From positions 185,279 through 249,278 of the forward strand of contig JAUIEJ010000011.1 of the NCBI GenBank assembly GCA_030428885.1: 64,000 nucleotides of DNA. The letters are read 5' to 3'. Shown here piece after piece: positions 1 to 8,244 of this stretch. A model generated the notes under the pieces. It made no database searches, was not told the origin of the DNA, and saw only the letters and a list, made by a program, of their open reading frames with translations. Each line of letters opens with the position of its first letter. Position 1 is the first letter of the stretch. The position numbers and the translations under genes are program-made. The DNA comes from Gemmatimonadota bacterium. Its GTDB lineage: Bacteria; Gemmatimonadota; Gemmatimonadetes; Longimicrobiales; Gaopeijiaceae.

Positions 1-896
1 CTCCCATCGTTCTCACCGCCTTCGAGTCCACCACGCCGGGCCACTGGCAGGGCATCTACTTCCAGAACGCCATGAATCCGGCCAACCGCCTGGATCACGT
101 GATCGTGGAGTACGGGGGCTCCGACCCCATTCAGCGGCTGCCCGGGGCCAACGTGGAGATCCGGGGCGAGAGTCGGGTCGCCATCGCCAACAGCACCCTG
201 CGCCACAGCCCGGGATTCGGCCTCTACGCGCCCAGCGAGGCCGTGCTCGACGACTTCAGGGGCAATACCCTCACGGCCAACGGGTCCCATCCGGCGTATC
301 TCGGGGCCCGGCTCATCGGGAGTATTCTGGACGGCAACGACTTCACCGGAAACGCCGTCGACGAGATCCAGGTCGAGACGGGCACCAACGACCACCTGGA
401 GTCCGACGCCACGTGGAGAGATCCCGGCGTGCCGTACTTCATGGAGCATCGCAACGGCAAGCAGTGGAGCGTGGTGGGGGTCACCCTGACCCTCGAGCCC
501 GGAGTGAACCTGCTGTTCGGCGACGCCGTGGGCATGTCGATCCAGCACGGCGGACGCCTCGAGGCCGTGGGCACCGCCGCCGCCCCCATCGTCCTGGCGG
601 CGAAGAACGATCTGTGGATGGGACTCCGGTTCCACGACGGGTTCGGCGCCCTGGATCAGATCTCGATCCTGGACGGAGGACGGGAGTCGTTCGGAGCCAA
701 TGTCCGGGCGGCCGTCACCATCGTCTCGCCCCGGGGCAATGAACCTCCCGAGTCGCGGGTGGAGTTCGGACCGGCCGTGACCCTCGCGGGCACCGACTAC
801 GAGATCGCGTTCGGCGGCGGCGATACGTACGCCACGGGGTGTGTCGGACGGATCTTCGTGCAGGGGGGCGGGGCCCGAGGCGATCACTGCCGCTGA
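1..896 (+). CDS. C-terminal part of a secreted right-handed beta-helix protein (truncated by window edge)
   Basis: The reading frame is open from the first bases of the window, so the true start lies outside. The protein is rich in short beta-strand repeats: the phrase PIVLTA..PGHWQGIYF just inside the edge recurs later as PIVLAA..DLWMGLRF, and N/G/D turns are spaced like rungs of a parallel beta-helix. Two Cys near the end (GCVGRIF, GDHCR) could form a disulfide. Such folds are typical of surface or secreted adhesins and carbohydrate-active proteins, but no catalytic residues are visible and no substrate can be named. It ends 7 bases before the stop of the convergent HNH gene, leaving no room for a separate terminator. 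Confidence 0.7.
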   Translation, partial: PIVLTAFESTTPGHWQGIYFQNAMNPANRLDHVIVEYGGSDPIQRLPGANVEIRGESRVAIANSTLRHSPGFGLYAPSEAVLDDFRGNTLTANGSHPAYLGARLIGSILDGNDFTGNAVDEIQVETGTNDHLESDATWRDPGVPYFMEHRNGKQWSVVGVTLTLEPGVNLLFGDAVGMSIQHGGRLEAVGTAAAPIVLAAKNDLWMGLRFHDGFGALDQISILDGGRESFGANVRAAVTIVSPRGNEPPESRVEFGPAVTLAGTDYEIAFGGGDTYATGCVGRIFVQGGGARGDHCR

Positions 897-903
897 GCGC
901 GCC

Positions 904-2436
904 TCACCCCGTATCCAGCGCCTCCCACGCGCGGGCCTCGATGCTCCAGGGAATGTCGCGGTCGCGGGCGTAACGCGCGGCGCCGGGGTAGGGGGTAGGG
1001 GACTCCGGGGCAGGCGGCAGGTGGCGCGCGGGCTCACCCTGGGGCGCCGGGGCCCCGGCGATGGCGCGCCCGGCGACGGTGAAGAAGACCACGGCGGCGG
1101 TGCGATCGAGGTAGACCCGCATGCCGTGTTCGTGGACGTGTCGGTGATGACGCGCGCACAGCAGGACGAGGTTGGTGAGCTCGGTGGGGCCTCCGTCGGC
1201 CCAGTGTACGATGTGGTGGGCGTCCACGAAGCGACTCCCGCAGCCCGGGAAGCGGCAGCCACGGTCCCGGGCGAGGAGCGCGCGGCGTAGGGCGGGGGAG
1301 ATGGTGCGGGTGCGGCGGCCGGCGGAGGTGACGGTCGACGTCCCCGACCTCGTGATCGCCCCCTCCGACGTTACCGAGGTAACGTGGGAGGCCCCGCGAC
1401 AGGTCGACCCCGCCGACGTTGCCGAAGTTACGGCGGTAACGTCCGGCCCCCGGGTTTCAGGCTCGCCCTCCACCACCGCGACCCCGGCGTCGCAGGTCAG
1501 GCGCCGCGCCGTCTCCTTGCACACCCGCACCCCGTCCAGCTCCGAGCGCCCCGACGGCTCGTGGGCCCGGAGTGTCTCGGGCTCCACGTGGAGCAGCACC
1601 TGGTAGCGGTCGGCCCGGGTGCCCCGGGCGTCGTCGCCGAACCCCGCCGCCAGCGCCCGCTCGGCCAACAGCCCCACCGCATCGGCTCGACGCTGGGCCG
1701 GCGTCGTCTGCTCTGGATCGCTCTCACCCCGGAAGAGCGCGTCAGACGCGACCTCCACCGCCCGCATCAGCATGGCGCCGGCTTCGGGATCCAGGCGCCC
1801 CGACACCACGTAGCTTCCGCTCCCGTCGATAACGACCGAAAACCGCCGCGCCCGATGTCGGGCCTGCTCGTGGGTGAGTTCCCGGGCATCGTCCATGGCC
1901 TTCCACGCCCGGACCACCCGCTCCAGGTTGTCGGCCGAGCCCGCCCGGGCCAGCTCCAGCAACTGCTCCTCGCTCTCCGGCGTGGCCACCCGCGTCAGCG
2001 CCCGAGCCTTGGCGTACGACAGATCGCCGGCGCTCATCGCCGCAGACGCCTGCGGCAATCCGGACAACACCCGGGCCGTGCGCACCCGCTCACGGGCGGC
2101 GTTCATGCCCATTCCAGTACGCCAGGCCAGCCATTCGGCGCAGTTGGGGAATCCGGCCTCCTCCCACCCCCGGGCGTCGTCGAACTCCACGATGAGCCCC
2201 ATCATCTCGGCCTGGGCCACACCGATGGAGCGTTCGAGTTCGGCGATGCGATCGCCCAGTTCGAGGAGCGCGTCGGCGCGCTCCCCGGCCGGGTCGAGTG
2301 GAATCGAGCCATAGTCCGGAGCCGACTCCCGGACGAGGGCGAGATGGCGGGGGTGCGGCCCGGTGGGGCACCACGGCGAGAAGGCGAGTCGGGAGGGGTA
2401 CATGGCGGCGCTCCACCGTCGGAAGTCACGACACAT
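904..2436 (-). CDS. DUF222 / HNH endonuclease domain protein (13E12-like family)
   Basis: About 510 aa. The N-terminal two thirds have the DUF222 layout: helical, with AEWLAWRTGMG, RVRTARVLSGLPQ and GDLSYAKARALTRV. The C-terminal HNH module reads RDRGCRFPGCGSRFVDAHHI followed by H-W-ADGGPTELTNLVLLC-RHHRHVHEHG, holding the His, Asn and His expected for metal-dependent nicking and two Cys pairs that may bind zinc. Between them is a Thr/Ser/Val-rich linker whose DNA contains near-perfect palindromes (listed separately). An ATG at 2436 is used; TTG at 2439 or ATG at 2403 are alternatives. DUF222-HNH proteins are frequent, often multicopy, in actinobacteria and other high-GC genomes; their role is not settled. 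No transposase or intron structure is seen nearby. Confidence 0.85.
   Translation of the reverse strand: MCRDFRRWSAAMYPSRLAFSPWCPTGPHPRHLALVRESAPDYGSIPLDPAGERADALLELGDRIAELERSIGVAQAEMMGLIVEFDDARGWEEAGFPNCAEWLAWRTGMGMNAARERVRTARVLSGLPQASAAMSAGDLSYAKARALTRVATPESEEQLLELARAGSADNLERVVRAWKAMDDARELTHEQARHRARRFSVVIDGSGSYVVSGRLDPEAGAMLMRAVEVASDALFRGESDPEQTTPAQRRADAVGLLAERALAAGFGDDARGTRADRYQVLLHVEPETLRAHEPSGRSELDGVRVCKETARRLTCDAGVAVVEGEPETRGPDVTAVTSATSAGSTCRGASHVTSVTSEGAITRSGTSTVTSAGRRTRTISPALRRALLARDRGCRFPGCGSRFVDAHHIVHWADGGPTELTNLVLLCARHHRHVHEHGMRVYLDRTAAVVFFTVAGRAIAGAPAPQGEPARHLPPAPESPTPYPGAARYARDRDIPWSIEARAWEALDTG
1368..1385. repeat. perfect palindrome inside the DUF222/HNH gene
   Basis: The 18 bases acgttaccgaggtaacgt form two perfect 8-base arms around GA. 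They encode part of the low-complexity linker before the HNH domain. A second, imperfect copy lies at 1415-1443. Confidence 0.75.
1415..1443. repeat. imperfect inverted repeat inside the DUF222/HNH gene
   Basis: Arms gacgttgcc (1415-1423) and ggtaacgtc (1435-1443) are complementary except for one base, with an 11-base spacer. The arm sequence matches the perfect palindrome at 1368-1385, so the two are copies of one motif about 50 bases apart. Confidence 0.65.
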
Positions 2437-2694
2437 CAATACGATGCATGAAATCTAACGGCGGGTTTTCGGCCCTTTCGAAGGCCCCGTCACGGCCCGG
2501 CGCGGGCCTCCGAGACCACACGGCGAGCGACCTTCGATCCACGAAAGGGCAGCGCCCGGTCGAGGGCCTCTACCGGCCACCAGCGCCACGGTCTCGCACC
2601 CGCCGGCTCCGGCCCATCTCAAACCTGTCAAGGGCGATTCGGGACACCGCGCCACGCCCTTGCGCCCCCACCCAGCCCTCGTCCAGTTCATCGC
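2437..2694. other. divergent intergenic region
   Basis: This region of 258 bases separates the leftward HNH gene from the rightward membrane-protein gene and should hold both promoters. I see no clear -35/-10 pair. The stretch 2493-2600, read on the minus strand, faintly resembles the core and right end of the 165-bp element family (CGTGACGGGG and GCGCTGCCCTTTCGTGG), but no matching left end was found. Confidence 0.3.
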
Positions 2695-3156
2695 ATGGAT
2701 GCCCAGCCCCTTCCGCCGACGACCCGTCGATCCGGGCCCCACCGCACGCGCATCGCCCTCTGGGTCGTCCTGCTCCTCAGTTGGCTCGTGCTCCTGCCCA
2801 TGCTCTGGAACGCGTTCTCCACGGTCCCCTCCATGGAGCGCCTGTCCCAGTCGCGCATGGTGGAGATCCCCACGCTCCGTACCGTGGGACTCCTGGTGGG
2901 CCGCAGCACCATCGAGGCCGCGATTCTCCTCGCCCTCCTCGCGCCGTGGATCCCCCGACACTACCTGACCCGCCTCTGGCTGGCGGCCGTGGGCCTGGGC
3001 GCGTGGTTCCTGGCCACCACCCCCCTGGGCCTGACCCGCATGTCGTGGATCCATCGCCGCTGGTTGGCCCTGATGTGGGTGACCCTCGTCGTCGCCGCCC
3101 TCGTCGGGAGCGCCGTGGGAATGCGCTCGCGAGTCGGCAGGGACGGGGCCGGGTAG
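2695..3156 (+). CDS. small multipass inner-membrane protein, unknown function
   Basis: 153 aa, about four hydrophobic segments: roughly residues 20-42 (IALWVVLLLSWLVLLPMLW), 63-84, 92-110 and 122-142. The N-terminus is short and basic (RRSGPHRTR), consistent with a cytoplasmic start and positive-inside orientation. No cofactor, transporter or enzymatic motif is visible. It stands alone: divergent from the HNH gene and convergent with the ADOP permease, with the repeat element at 3185-3349 directly after it. It is a hypothetical protein supported by frame, codon use and the regular membrane topology. Confidence 0.7.
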   Translation: MDAQPLPPTTRRSGPHRTRIALWVVLLLSWLVLLPMLWNAFSTVPSMERLSQSRMVEIPTLRTVGLLVGRSTIEAAILLALLAPWIPRHYLTRLWLAAVGLGAWFLATTPLGLTRMSWIHRRWLALMWVTLVVAALVGSAVGMRSRVGRDGAG

Positions 3157-3184
3157 CTCGGAGCCACTCCCCCCGAGCGCGCCA

Positions 3185-3349
3185 CAACCCGTCGCGGCGA
3201 CCTCGTTCTTCCTCCCGCGACAAGAAGGAGTGCCTATGGCACATCAAGTCTCCTTCGTCCGCGGAATTCGGGCTGCCGCGCCCGGTTCGGGTGATATGGA
3301 GTCCTCAATCGGGCCTGCGATCTCGAAGTCGCCCATCGCGACGGGTTTT
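3185..3349 (+). repeat. 165-bp TIR element, copy A
   Basis: Ends are AACCCGTCGCG (3186-3196) and CGCGACGGGTT (3337-3347), perfect inverses. Relative to copies C and D both ends carry the same A-to-G/T-to-C change, so complementarity is kept. Arm 1 pairs GAAGGAG (3224-3230) with CTCCTTC (3250-3256), with GTGCC-TAT-GGCAC inside. A second ATA lies at 3294-3296. It sits between convergent genes. Confidence 0.75.
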
Positions 3350-3388
3350 GGGGGCCCGAGACGCTCCACCCCCGGTTGAACGACCCGC

Positions 3389-5854
3389 CTACTCCCCCCG
3401 CAACACCGCCACGGGATCGCCGCGCACCGCGCGCCCCACGGGAACCGCCGCCGCAAGCACGACCCCCACGAGCAGGACCCCGCCCGCGACCCCCATCGAC
3501 ACCGGGTCCGTGGGAGACAGCCCCCACAGCAGTCCCCCCACCACCCGCGTCGCGGCGAAGGCCCCGGCCAGGCCGACGGCAAGTCCCACGAGGGCGGCCA
3601 GGCCCACCGATCCCGCCACCACCCGGGTGATGTCGAGCCAGTCGCCGCCCACGGCCCTGCGGATGCCGATCTCCCGGCGTCGGGCGGCCACGGCGAGGGT
3701 GACCACGGCGAACACACCGGTAGCGGCCAGGAGCAGTCCCAGGACCGCGATGAGCGTGAACAACTCGGCGTTCATCCGCTGCGAGTACAGGAACCCCGCC
3801 ACCACGTCGCCATAAGACAGGACGTTCAGGATCGCCAGACGCGTGTCGACGTCGCGGAACGCGCCCTCCAGGGCGGTCACCGCGGCCGTGGGGTCCCCTC
3901 GCACTTTCACCACCACCGCGTTTCCGGGCCGGGAATAGACCTGGGGCAGGGAGAAGTACGCCACGGGGCCGGGCTCCTCCAGGAGCGCCACCTGCCGGAC
4001 GTCGCGCACCACCCCCACGATCTCGAAGCCCTGCTCCGGCGACCCCTCGCTCTCGGGCACCCGGAGCGCCCGACCCAGGGGATCGCCGTCGCCTACCACG
4101 AGTCGGGCCAGGGTCTCGTTGACCAGGACGACCCCCGCCGAGGCCAGGGTGTCGGTGGGCAGGAACGCGCGCCCCCGCACCACCTCCATCTCCAGCAGCT
4201 CGACGTAGCCGGGCCAGACCCGGGCCACCGTGGCCGCCACGGGGTCGGAGCCCTCCGGAGGAAGCAGGTCCAGGCGCGGATGACCCGACAGGGGCGCGTT
4301 TTCCGCCACGGTGGCGTCGGCCACCCAGGGCAGCTCCACGAGGCGCCGGCGCAGGTCGTCGTAGAACCGGTGCCGCTCGGCGATGGGCACCCCCATGCTG
4401 CTGGTGCTCACGTAGCTCGCGATGGTCCGTTCGGTGTCGAAGCCCGGGTCCACCCGGCTGGTGGCCTGGAGAGTGCGCAGCACGAGCCCCGCCACGAAGA
4501 GCAGCACCACGCACAGGGCGATCTGCCCCCCGACCAGAATCGAGCGCGTGCCCGGACGCCAGGGCCGGCGGCTGCCCTCCGTCACCGACCGGCCCCCGCC
4601 CGCCCCCATCGACTCGGCCGGGTCGCGAGACGAGACCCGAAGAGCAGGCAGGAGCCCCGTGACCACACCCGTGAGCAGGGCCATCCCGCACGCGAACGCC
4701 AGCACCCGGGGCGAGACCACGACCTCTCGGGCCACGTTGGCCCCCCACACGCTGGGCCGGGCGAAGTACGAGCTCAGGCGAAGCCCGGCGGGGCCCGCCA
4801 GGAGGACGGCGATCACACCCGCGCCCCCCGCCACGAGCAGGCTCTCCAGCAGGCTCTGGCCCACGAGGCGGCCCCGGGACGCCCCCACCGCTCGTCGCAA
4901 CGCCATCTCCGAGGTGCGGCTCGCGCCGGTGGACAGCACCAGGTTGGCGACGTTGGCGCACGCCAGCAGCAGGAGGAGTGCGGCCGCCGCCATGAGAACC
5001 CGGGCCGTGGTGGCCTCGGCGTCCCGGGTGGCGGGCCCGATCCAGGTGGCTGGTTCCAGCACGAACCGCCGGGGGCCGCCGGCCAGGGGCGCCTCGGCGT
5101 CCAGAGCCGCGGCGAAGGAGACGAGGGCCGCGCCGGCCGCCTCCCGCCCCCCCGACCGGCGCAGGATGGGGATCACCACCCCCACCTCCCGGTTGCCCCG
5201 GGTGGAGTCCCCAGGCCGATAGACCCGCAGATACTGCTCCAGGGGCAGGTAGAACTGGGGCCGGAAGGCGGCGTCGGCCCCCAGGAACGCCGGGCCCGCG
5301 ACCCCCACGATGACGTAGGCCTCGTTGTTCAGGAGGATCGTCTCGCCCACCGCGGCGGGGTCGGAGCCGTAGTGGGACACCCAGTAGTCGTGGGCCAGAA
5401 CCGTGGTGGGGGGAGCCCCCGGGGCGTCGTCGTCGGGCGAGAATCCGCGGCCCGCGGCCATCTCCACGTCCAGCACCGAGAAGAAGCCGCCCGCCACACT
5501 CTGGCCGTACGCCACCCCCGCCTCGTCGCCCCGACGCACCGAGGCGGCGAACGACCCGGCGCCCACCCCCGTGACCTCCAGCCCCGCCGGATCCAGCGCC
5601 TGCAGGTCGTGGAAGTCCGGCCAGGAGAGGGCGTTCCACGGGCCGTCGTCGGTGGCGCGCCAGATCTGGTCCAGGGGTTCGGCCCGGGCGCCGGGAAAGG
5701 CCCGGGAATAGGCGCTCACGTAGCTGAACACCGCCGTACTCGTGGCCAGGCCGAGGACGAGGGTCCCCATGGCCAGCAGCGTGTGGCGGGGATGCCGGGC
5801 CAGGCGCCGAATCGCTGCCCCGACGTCGTCGATCCAAACGTGGAGTGCCGCCAT
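3389..5854 (-). CDS. ABC transporter permease of the ADOP/MacB-FtsX type
   Basis: 821 aa. The start M at 5854 is chosen because family homology begins at once: DDVGAAIRRLARHPRHTLLA followed by a first membrane helix (MGTLVLGLATSTAVFSYV) matches the N-terminal FtsX unit of ADOP permeases; the open frame upstream is antisense to the neighbour. A MacB-like periplasmic domain (about residues 55-260) precedes three helices (near ACANVANLVLSTGASRTSEM), then the unit repeats: second periplasmic domain and C-terminal helices ending VGRAVRGDPVAVLRGE. The long N-terminal cytoplasmic ADOP segment seen in the paralogue at 25155 is absent. These permeases are thought to work with a LolD/MacB-like ATPase; none is encoded beside it, so partner and substrate are unknown. 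Confidence 0.88.
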   Translation of the reverse strand: MAALHVWIDDVGAAIRRLARHPRHTLLAMGTLVLGLATSTAVFSYVSAYSRAFPGARAEPLDQIWRATDDGPWNALSWPDFHDLQALDPAGLEVTGVGAGSFAASVRRGDEAGVAYGQSVAGGFFSVLDVEMAAGRGFSPDDDAPGAPPTTVLAHDYWVSHYGSDPAAVGETILLNNEAYVIVGVAGPAFLGADAAFRPQFYLPLEQYLRVYRPGDSTRGNREVGVVIPILRRSGGREAAGAALVSFAAALDAEAPLAGGPRRFVLEPATWIGPATRDAEATTARVLMAAAALLLLLACANVANLVLSTGASRTSEMALRRAVGASRGRLVGQSLLESLLVAGGAGVIAVLLAGPAGLRLSSYFARPSVWGANVAREVVVSPRVLAFACGMALLTGVVTGLLPALRVSSRDPAESMGAGGGRSVTEGSRRPWRPGTRSILVGGQIALCVVLLFVAGLVLRTLQATSRVDPGFDTERTIASYVSTSSMGVPIAERHRFYDDLRRRLVELPWVADATVAENAPLSGHPRLDLLPPEGSDPVAATVARVWPGYVELLEMEVVRGRAFLPTDTLASAGVVLVNETLARLVVGDGDPLGRALRVPESEGSPEQGFEIVGVVRDVRQVALLEEPGPVAYFSLPQVYSRPGNAVVVKVRGDPTAAVTALEGAFRDVDTRLAILNVLSYGDVVAGFLYSQRMNAELFTLIAVLGLLLAATGVFAVVTLAVAARRREIGIRRAVGGDWLDITRVVAGSVGLAALVGLAVGLAGAFAATRVVGGLLWGLSPTDPVSMGVAGGVLLVGVVLAAAVPVGRAVRGDPVAVLRGE

Positions 5855-5938
5855 GGTCCCAACCTGAGGCGGCCTCGTGCCCCACGCCAGCAAGGCCCCG
5901 ACTGGCGCCGTCCACGCCCGGGCACCGAGGTTTCCCCC

Positions 5939-6982
5939 ATGGACACCCTCCTCGCCTACACGGATTGGCTGCGGGCCCAGTGGCGCCGACACCTGGCCGC
6001 CGACCCCGCGCGCCTGCGCCTCGATCTCGGCCCCCATCGCGACGCCCGCTTCGCCACCGTAGGTGAGGTGGTGCGGCACATCTTCGGGGCGGAACTCCGA
6101 TACGTCGACCGGATTCGGGGGCGGCCGGCCACCGACGTCTCCGGAGTCCCCAGTGACGACGTGGAGGCCCTCTTCGACTTCGGGGACCGGTCCCGGGCGG
6201 CCCTCGTGGCACTCCGAGCCGAGATGTCGGACGACGACCTGGAGGCGGAGGCGGTGTACCCCATCGGGGCCTTCGAATTTCAGGGGACTCCGCGCAAGGT
6301 CTTGATCCACACCCTGATCCACGAGATCCGCCACTGGGCTCAGTTGGCCACGCTGCTTCGCCTCGAGGGAGCCGGGCCGGGCCTCCAGGACTTCCTGGTC
6401 AGCCCTGTCATGGGTGGCGAGTTCCGACGCCGGGCCACACTCCGCCCGGGCACGGAGTCCGACGCCGCCGACGCCGCCCGGGTCAACGTCACCTCCTGGC
6501 GGGCCGAGTACCGCCACCTCTTCTCCGACGCCTTCCTCGACGGGCTGTCGGTGGAGGGCCGCACCACGGCCATGGCCCGTCGCTTCGGCGGGCCGGGCTA
6601 CGGCATGCTGGTGGCCGAGGACGCCGACCACGGGGTGGTGGGCTTCGCCGATTGGGGACCGCCTCGAGACGCCTCCCCCCACGACCGGGAGCTCTTCGCC
6701 ATCTACGTGCTGCCCGGCCACCAGGGCAGGGGCTTGGGCCGGCGGCTGTTGACCGAGGCGGCCCGCCGGATGCTGGACGACGGCGCCACCTCGCTCATGC
6801 TCAGCGTCTTCACCGGCAATCCCCACCGGCCCTTCTACACCCACCTGGGCGGGGAGGAGATCGGTCGCGAGACCCTCGAGCTCGACGGGGGGCAGCACGA
6901 GGTCGTGCTCTATGCGTGGTCCCACGACGCCCTCCGCCGGTTGACCGGGGCGGGGGCCGCCCCCGAATCGCGTCGCCGTTGA
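5939..6982 (+). CDS. DinB-like metal-binding domain fused to GNAT acetyltransferase
   Basis: 347 aa, two domains. Residues about 1-160 look like a DinB/YfiT four-helix bundle: MDTLLAYTDWLRAQW, then VRHIFGAELRYVDRIRG and HEIRHWAQLATLLRLEG, giving the three His expected as metal ligands. From about residue 175 a GNAT fold follows: TESDAADAARVNVTSWRAEY at the N-terminal helix, GFADWG at beta-4, LFAIYVLPGHQGRGLGRRLL with the acetyl-CoA Q-G-R-G-L-G loop, and FYTHLGGEEIG near the end. DinB-like proteins include thiol-dependent transferases; GNATs acetylate small molecules or proteins. The combination suggests a detoxification enzyme, which is inference. It starts 84 bases from the divergent permease. 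Confidence 0.85.
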   Translation: MDTLLAYTDWLRAQWRRHLAADPARLRLDLGPHRDARFATVGEVVRHIFGAELRYVDRIRGRPATDVSGVPSDDVEALFDFGDRSRAALVALRAEMSDDDLEAEAVYPIGAFEFQGTPRKVLIHTLIHEIRHWAQLATLLRLEGAGPGLQDFLVSPVMGGEFRRRATLRPGTESDAADAARVNVTSWRAEYRHLFSDAFLDGLSVEGRTTAMARRFGGPGYGMLVAEDADHGVVGFADWGPPRDASPHDRELFAIYVLPGHQGRGLGRRLLTEAARRMLDDGATSLMLSVFTGNPHRPFYTHLGGEEIGRETLELDGGQHEVVLYAWSHDALRRLTGAGAAPESRRR

Positions 6983-7014
6983 CAGAGGGCGGGGCCCCGG
7001 TGCTAGATGGGGGC

Positions 7015-8244
7015 ATGCTGCGATTCCGTGCCTCCCGCCCCTGGCTGATCCCCCTCCTCGCGCTGGCCGCGGGCCTGGGGGCGTGCGAGGAGGAGGGCAT
7101 CACCAACGACCCCACCCTGGGCCCGCCCGAGACCCCGGGCGATTCCACCATGCCGCAGGCCTTCGACCGGGTGCTGGTGGGCCGGGGGGGCAAGGTCCTG
7201 GCCCGGGAATCGTGGATCTGGATTCCGGGATCGGGCTGGCGCCCGCCGTACTTCATGCCCGAGCCCGGGGTGAGCGACGGCACCATCGCCGAGGGCATCC
7301 GGCGGGCCCAGGCGTCGGGGGGATCGGCCCCGGCCTCGTCGCCGCCCAACGTGGAGGCCGACGCGGCCCTCTTCGCCGGGGGCTACGGGCCTGACGGCGC
7401 CCCGGCGGGAGACCAGGCGTACTTCTACGACGGAGCCACGGACGAAACCGCGGCGTTCCGCATGAGCCGGGCTCGGGTCGATCACACGGTGACCGCGCTC
7501 TACGGAGGGCGGTTCCTGGTGGTGGGCGGCAACGACGAGACGTCGGCGCCCTCGGCCACGGCGGAGATCTTCGACGCCGCCGCCCCGGGCTTCTCTCCCA
7601 CCGGGTCCATGGCCCACGCTCGCTGGGGGCATGCGTCGTCGCTCCTGCCCGATGGGCGGGTCCTGGTCACGGGCGGACAGGACGACACCGGTTCGGCGGT
7701 ACGCGCTGCCGAGGTATGGGACCCCGCCACGGGCGTCTTCACCCAGGCCGGGACCCTGGCCGAGGAACGCATCGGCCACGCCCAGATCACGCTCCCCGAC
7801 GGACGGGTGCTGGTCATGGGAGGAGCGGGCCGGAACGACGCCGAGTTGTGGGACCCCGACACGGGCAACTTCACCGCCACACTGAGCATGGTCTCGCGCC
7901 ACGGTGTGGGACTCACCGCCACCCGCCTGCTGGACGGTCGGGTGCTGGTCCTGGGCGGCGACGGCACCGACGGCCGCGGGCAGGCCACCGACCAGTCGGA
8001 GATCTTCGACCCGTCGCTGAACGCCTTCCGGTCGGTGGGCCCCATGAATTCGGCCCGCATGCGGCACTACGCCGTCCTCCTGGCCGACGGCCGGGTCCTC
8101 ATCGGCGGCGGCATCGACGAGTCCGGGTTCCCCACCTCCAGCGCCGAACTCTTCGACCCGACCCTCGAGCGGTTCAGCACCACCGACACCATGCCCGAAG
8201 AGAGCGCGGGCGCGGCCGCCGTGTTCCTGGCGGGCGGAGGGTGA
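7015..8244 (+). CDS. lipoprotein with kelch-type beta-propeller repeats
   Basis: 409 aa. The start at 7015 gives a lipoprotein signal peptide: MLRFRASRP, a hydrophobic run, then LGAC with Cys near residue 23. The mature part contains about six repeats of the kelch/galactose-oxidase type, each with a strand such as DGRVLVTGGQDD or DGRVLVLGGDG followed by AE(V/I)WDP..G.F; clear units end near F-TQAGTL, FTATLSM, FRSVGPM and FSTTDTM. This predicts a beta-propeller exposed on the envelope; no catalytic Cys-Tyr pair of galactose oxidase was identified, so a binding or scaffold role is more likely. The next gene begins immediately after its stop, suggesting cotranscription. Confidence 0.8.
   Translation: MLRFRASRPWLIPLLALAAGLGACEEEGITNDPTLGPPETPGDSTMPQAFDRVLVGRGGKVLARESWIWIPGSGWRPPYFMPEPGVSDGTIAEGIRRAQASGGSAPASSPPNVEADAALFAGGYGPDGAPAGDQAYFYDGATDETAAFRMSRARVDHTVTALYGGRFLVVGGNDETSAPSATAEIFDAAAPGFSPTGSMAHARWGHASSLLPDGRVLVTGGQDDTGSAVRAAEVWDPATGVFTQAGTLAEERIGHAQITLPDGRVLVMGGAGRNDAELWDPDTGNFTATLSMVSRHGVGLTATRLLDGRVLVLGGDGTDGRGQATDQSEIFDPSLNAFRSVGPMNSARMRHYAVLLADGRVLIGGGIDESGFPTSSAELFDPTLERFSTTDTMPEESAGAAAVFLAGGG

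Noticed and set aside
904-2436. HNH gene as a homing endonuclease or group II intron protein
   Set aside because: No intron RNA structure or split host gene; the DUF222 domain marks a different, free-standing family.
2493-2660. Possible fifth, inverted copy of the 165-bp element
   Set aside because: Only GCGCTGCCCTTTCGTGG and CGTGACGGGG on the minus strand resemble the family; the left end and ATA loops are not convincing.
3234-6212. Long open frame of about 990 codons antisense or out of frame to the ADOP permease
   Set aside because: Its product is Arg/Gly/Pro-rich without domains, a common artefact in about 70% GC DNA; the permease frame has clear family motifs.
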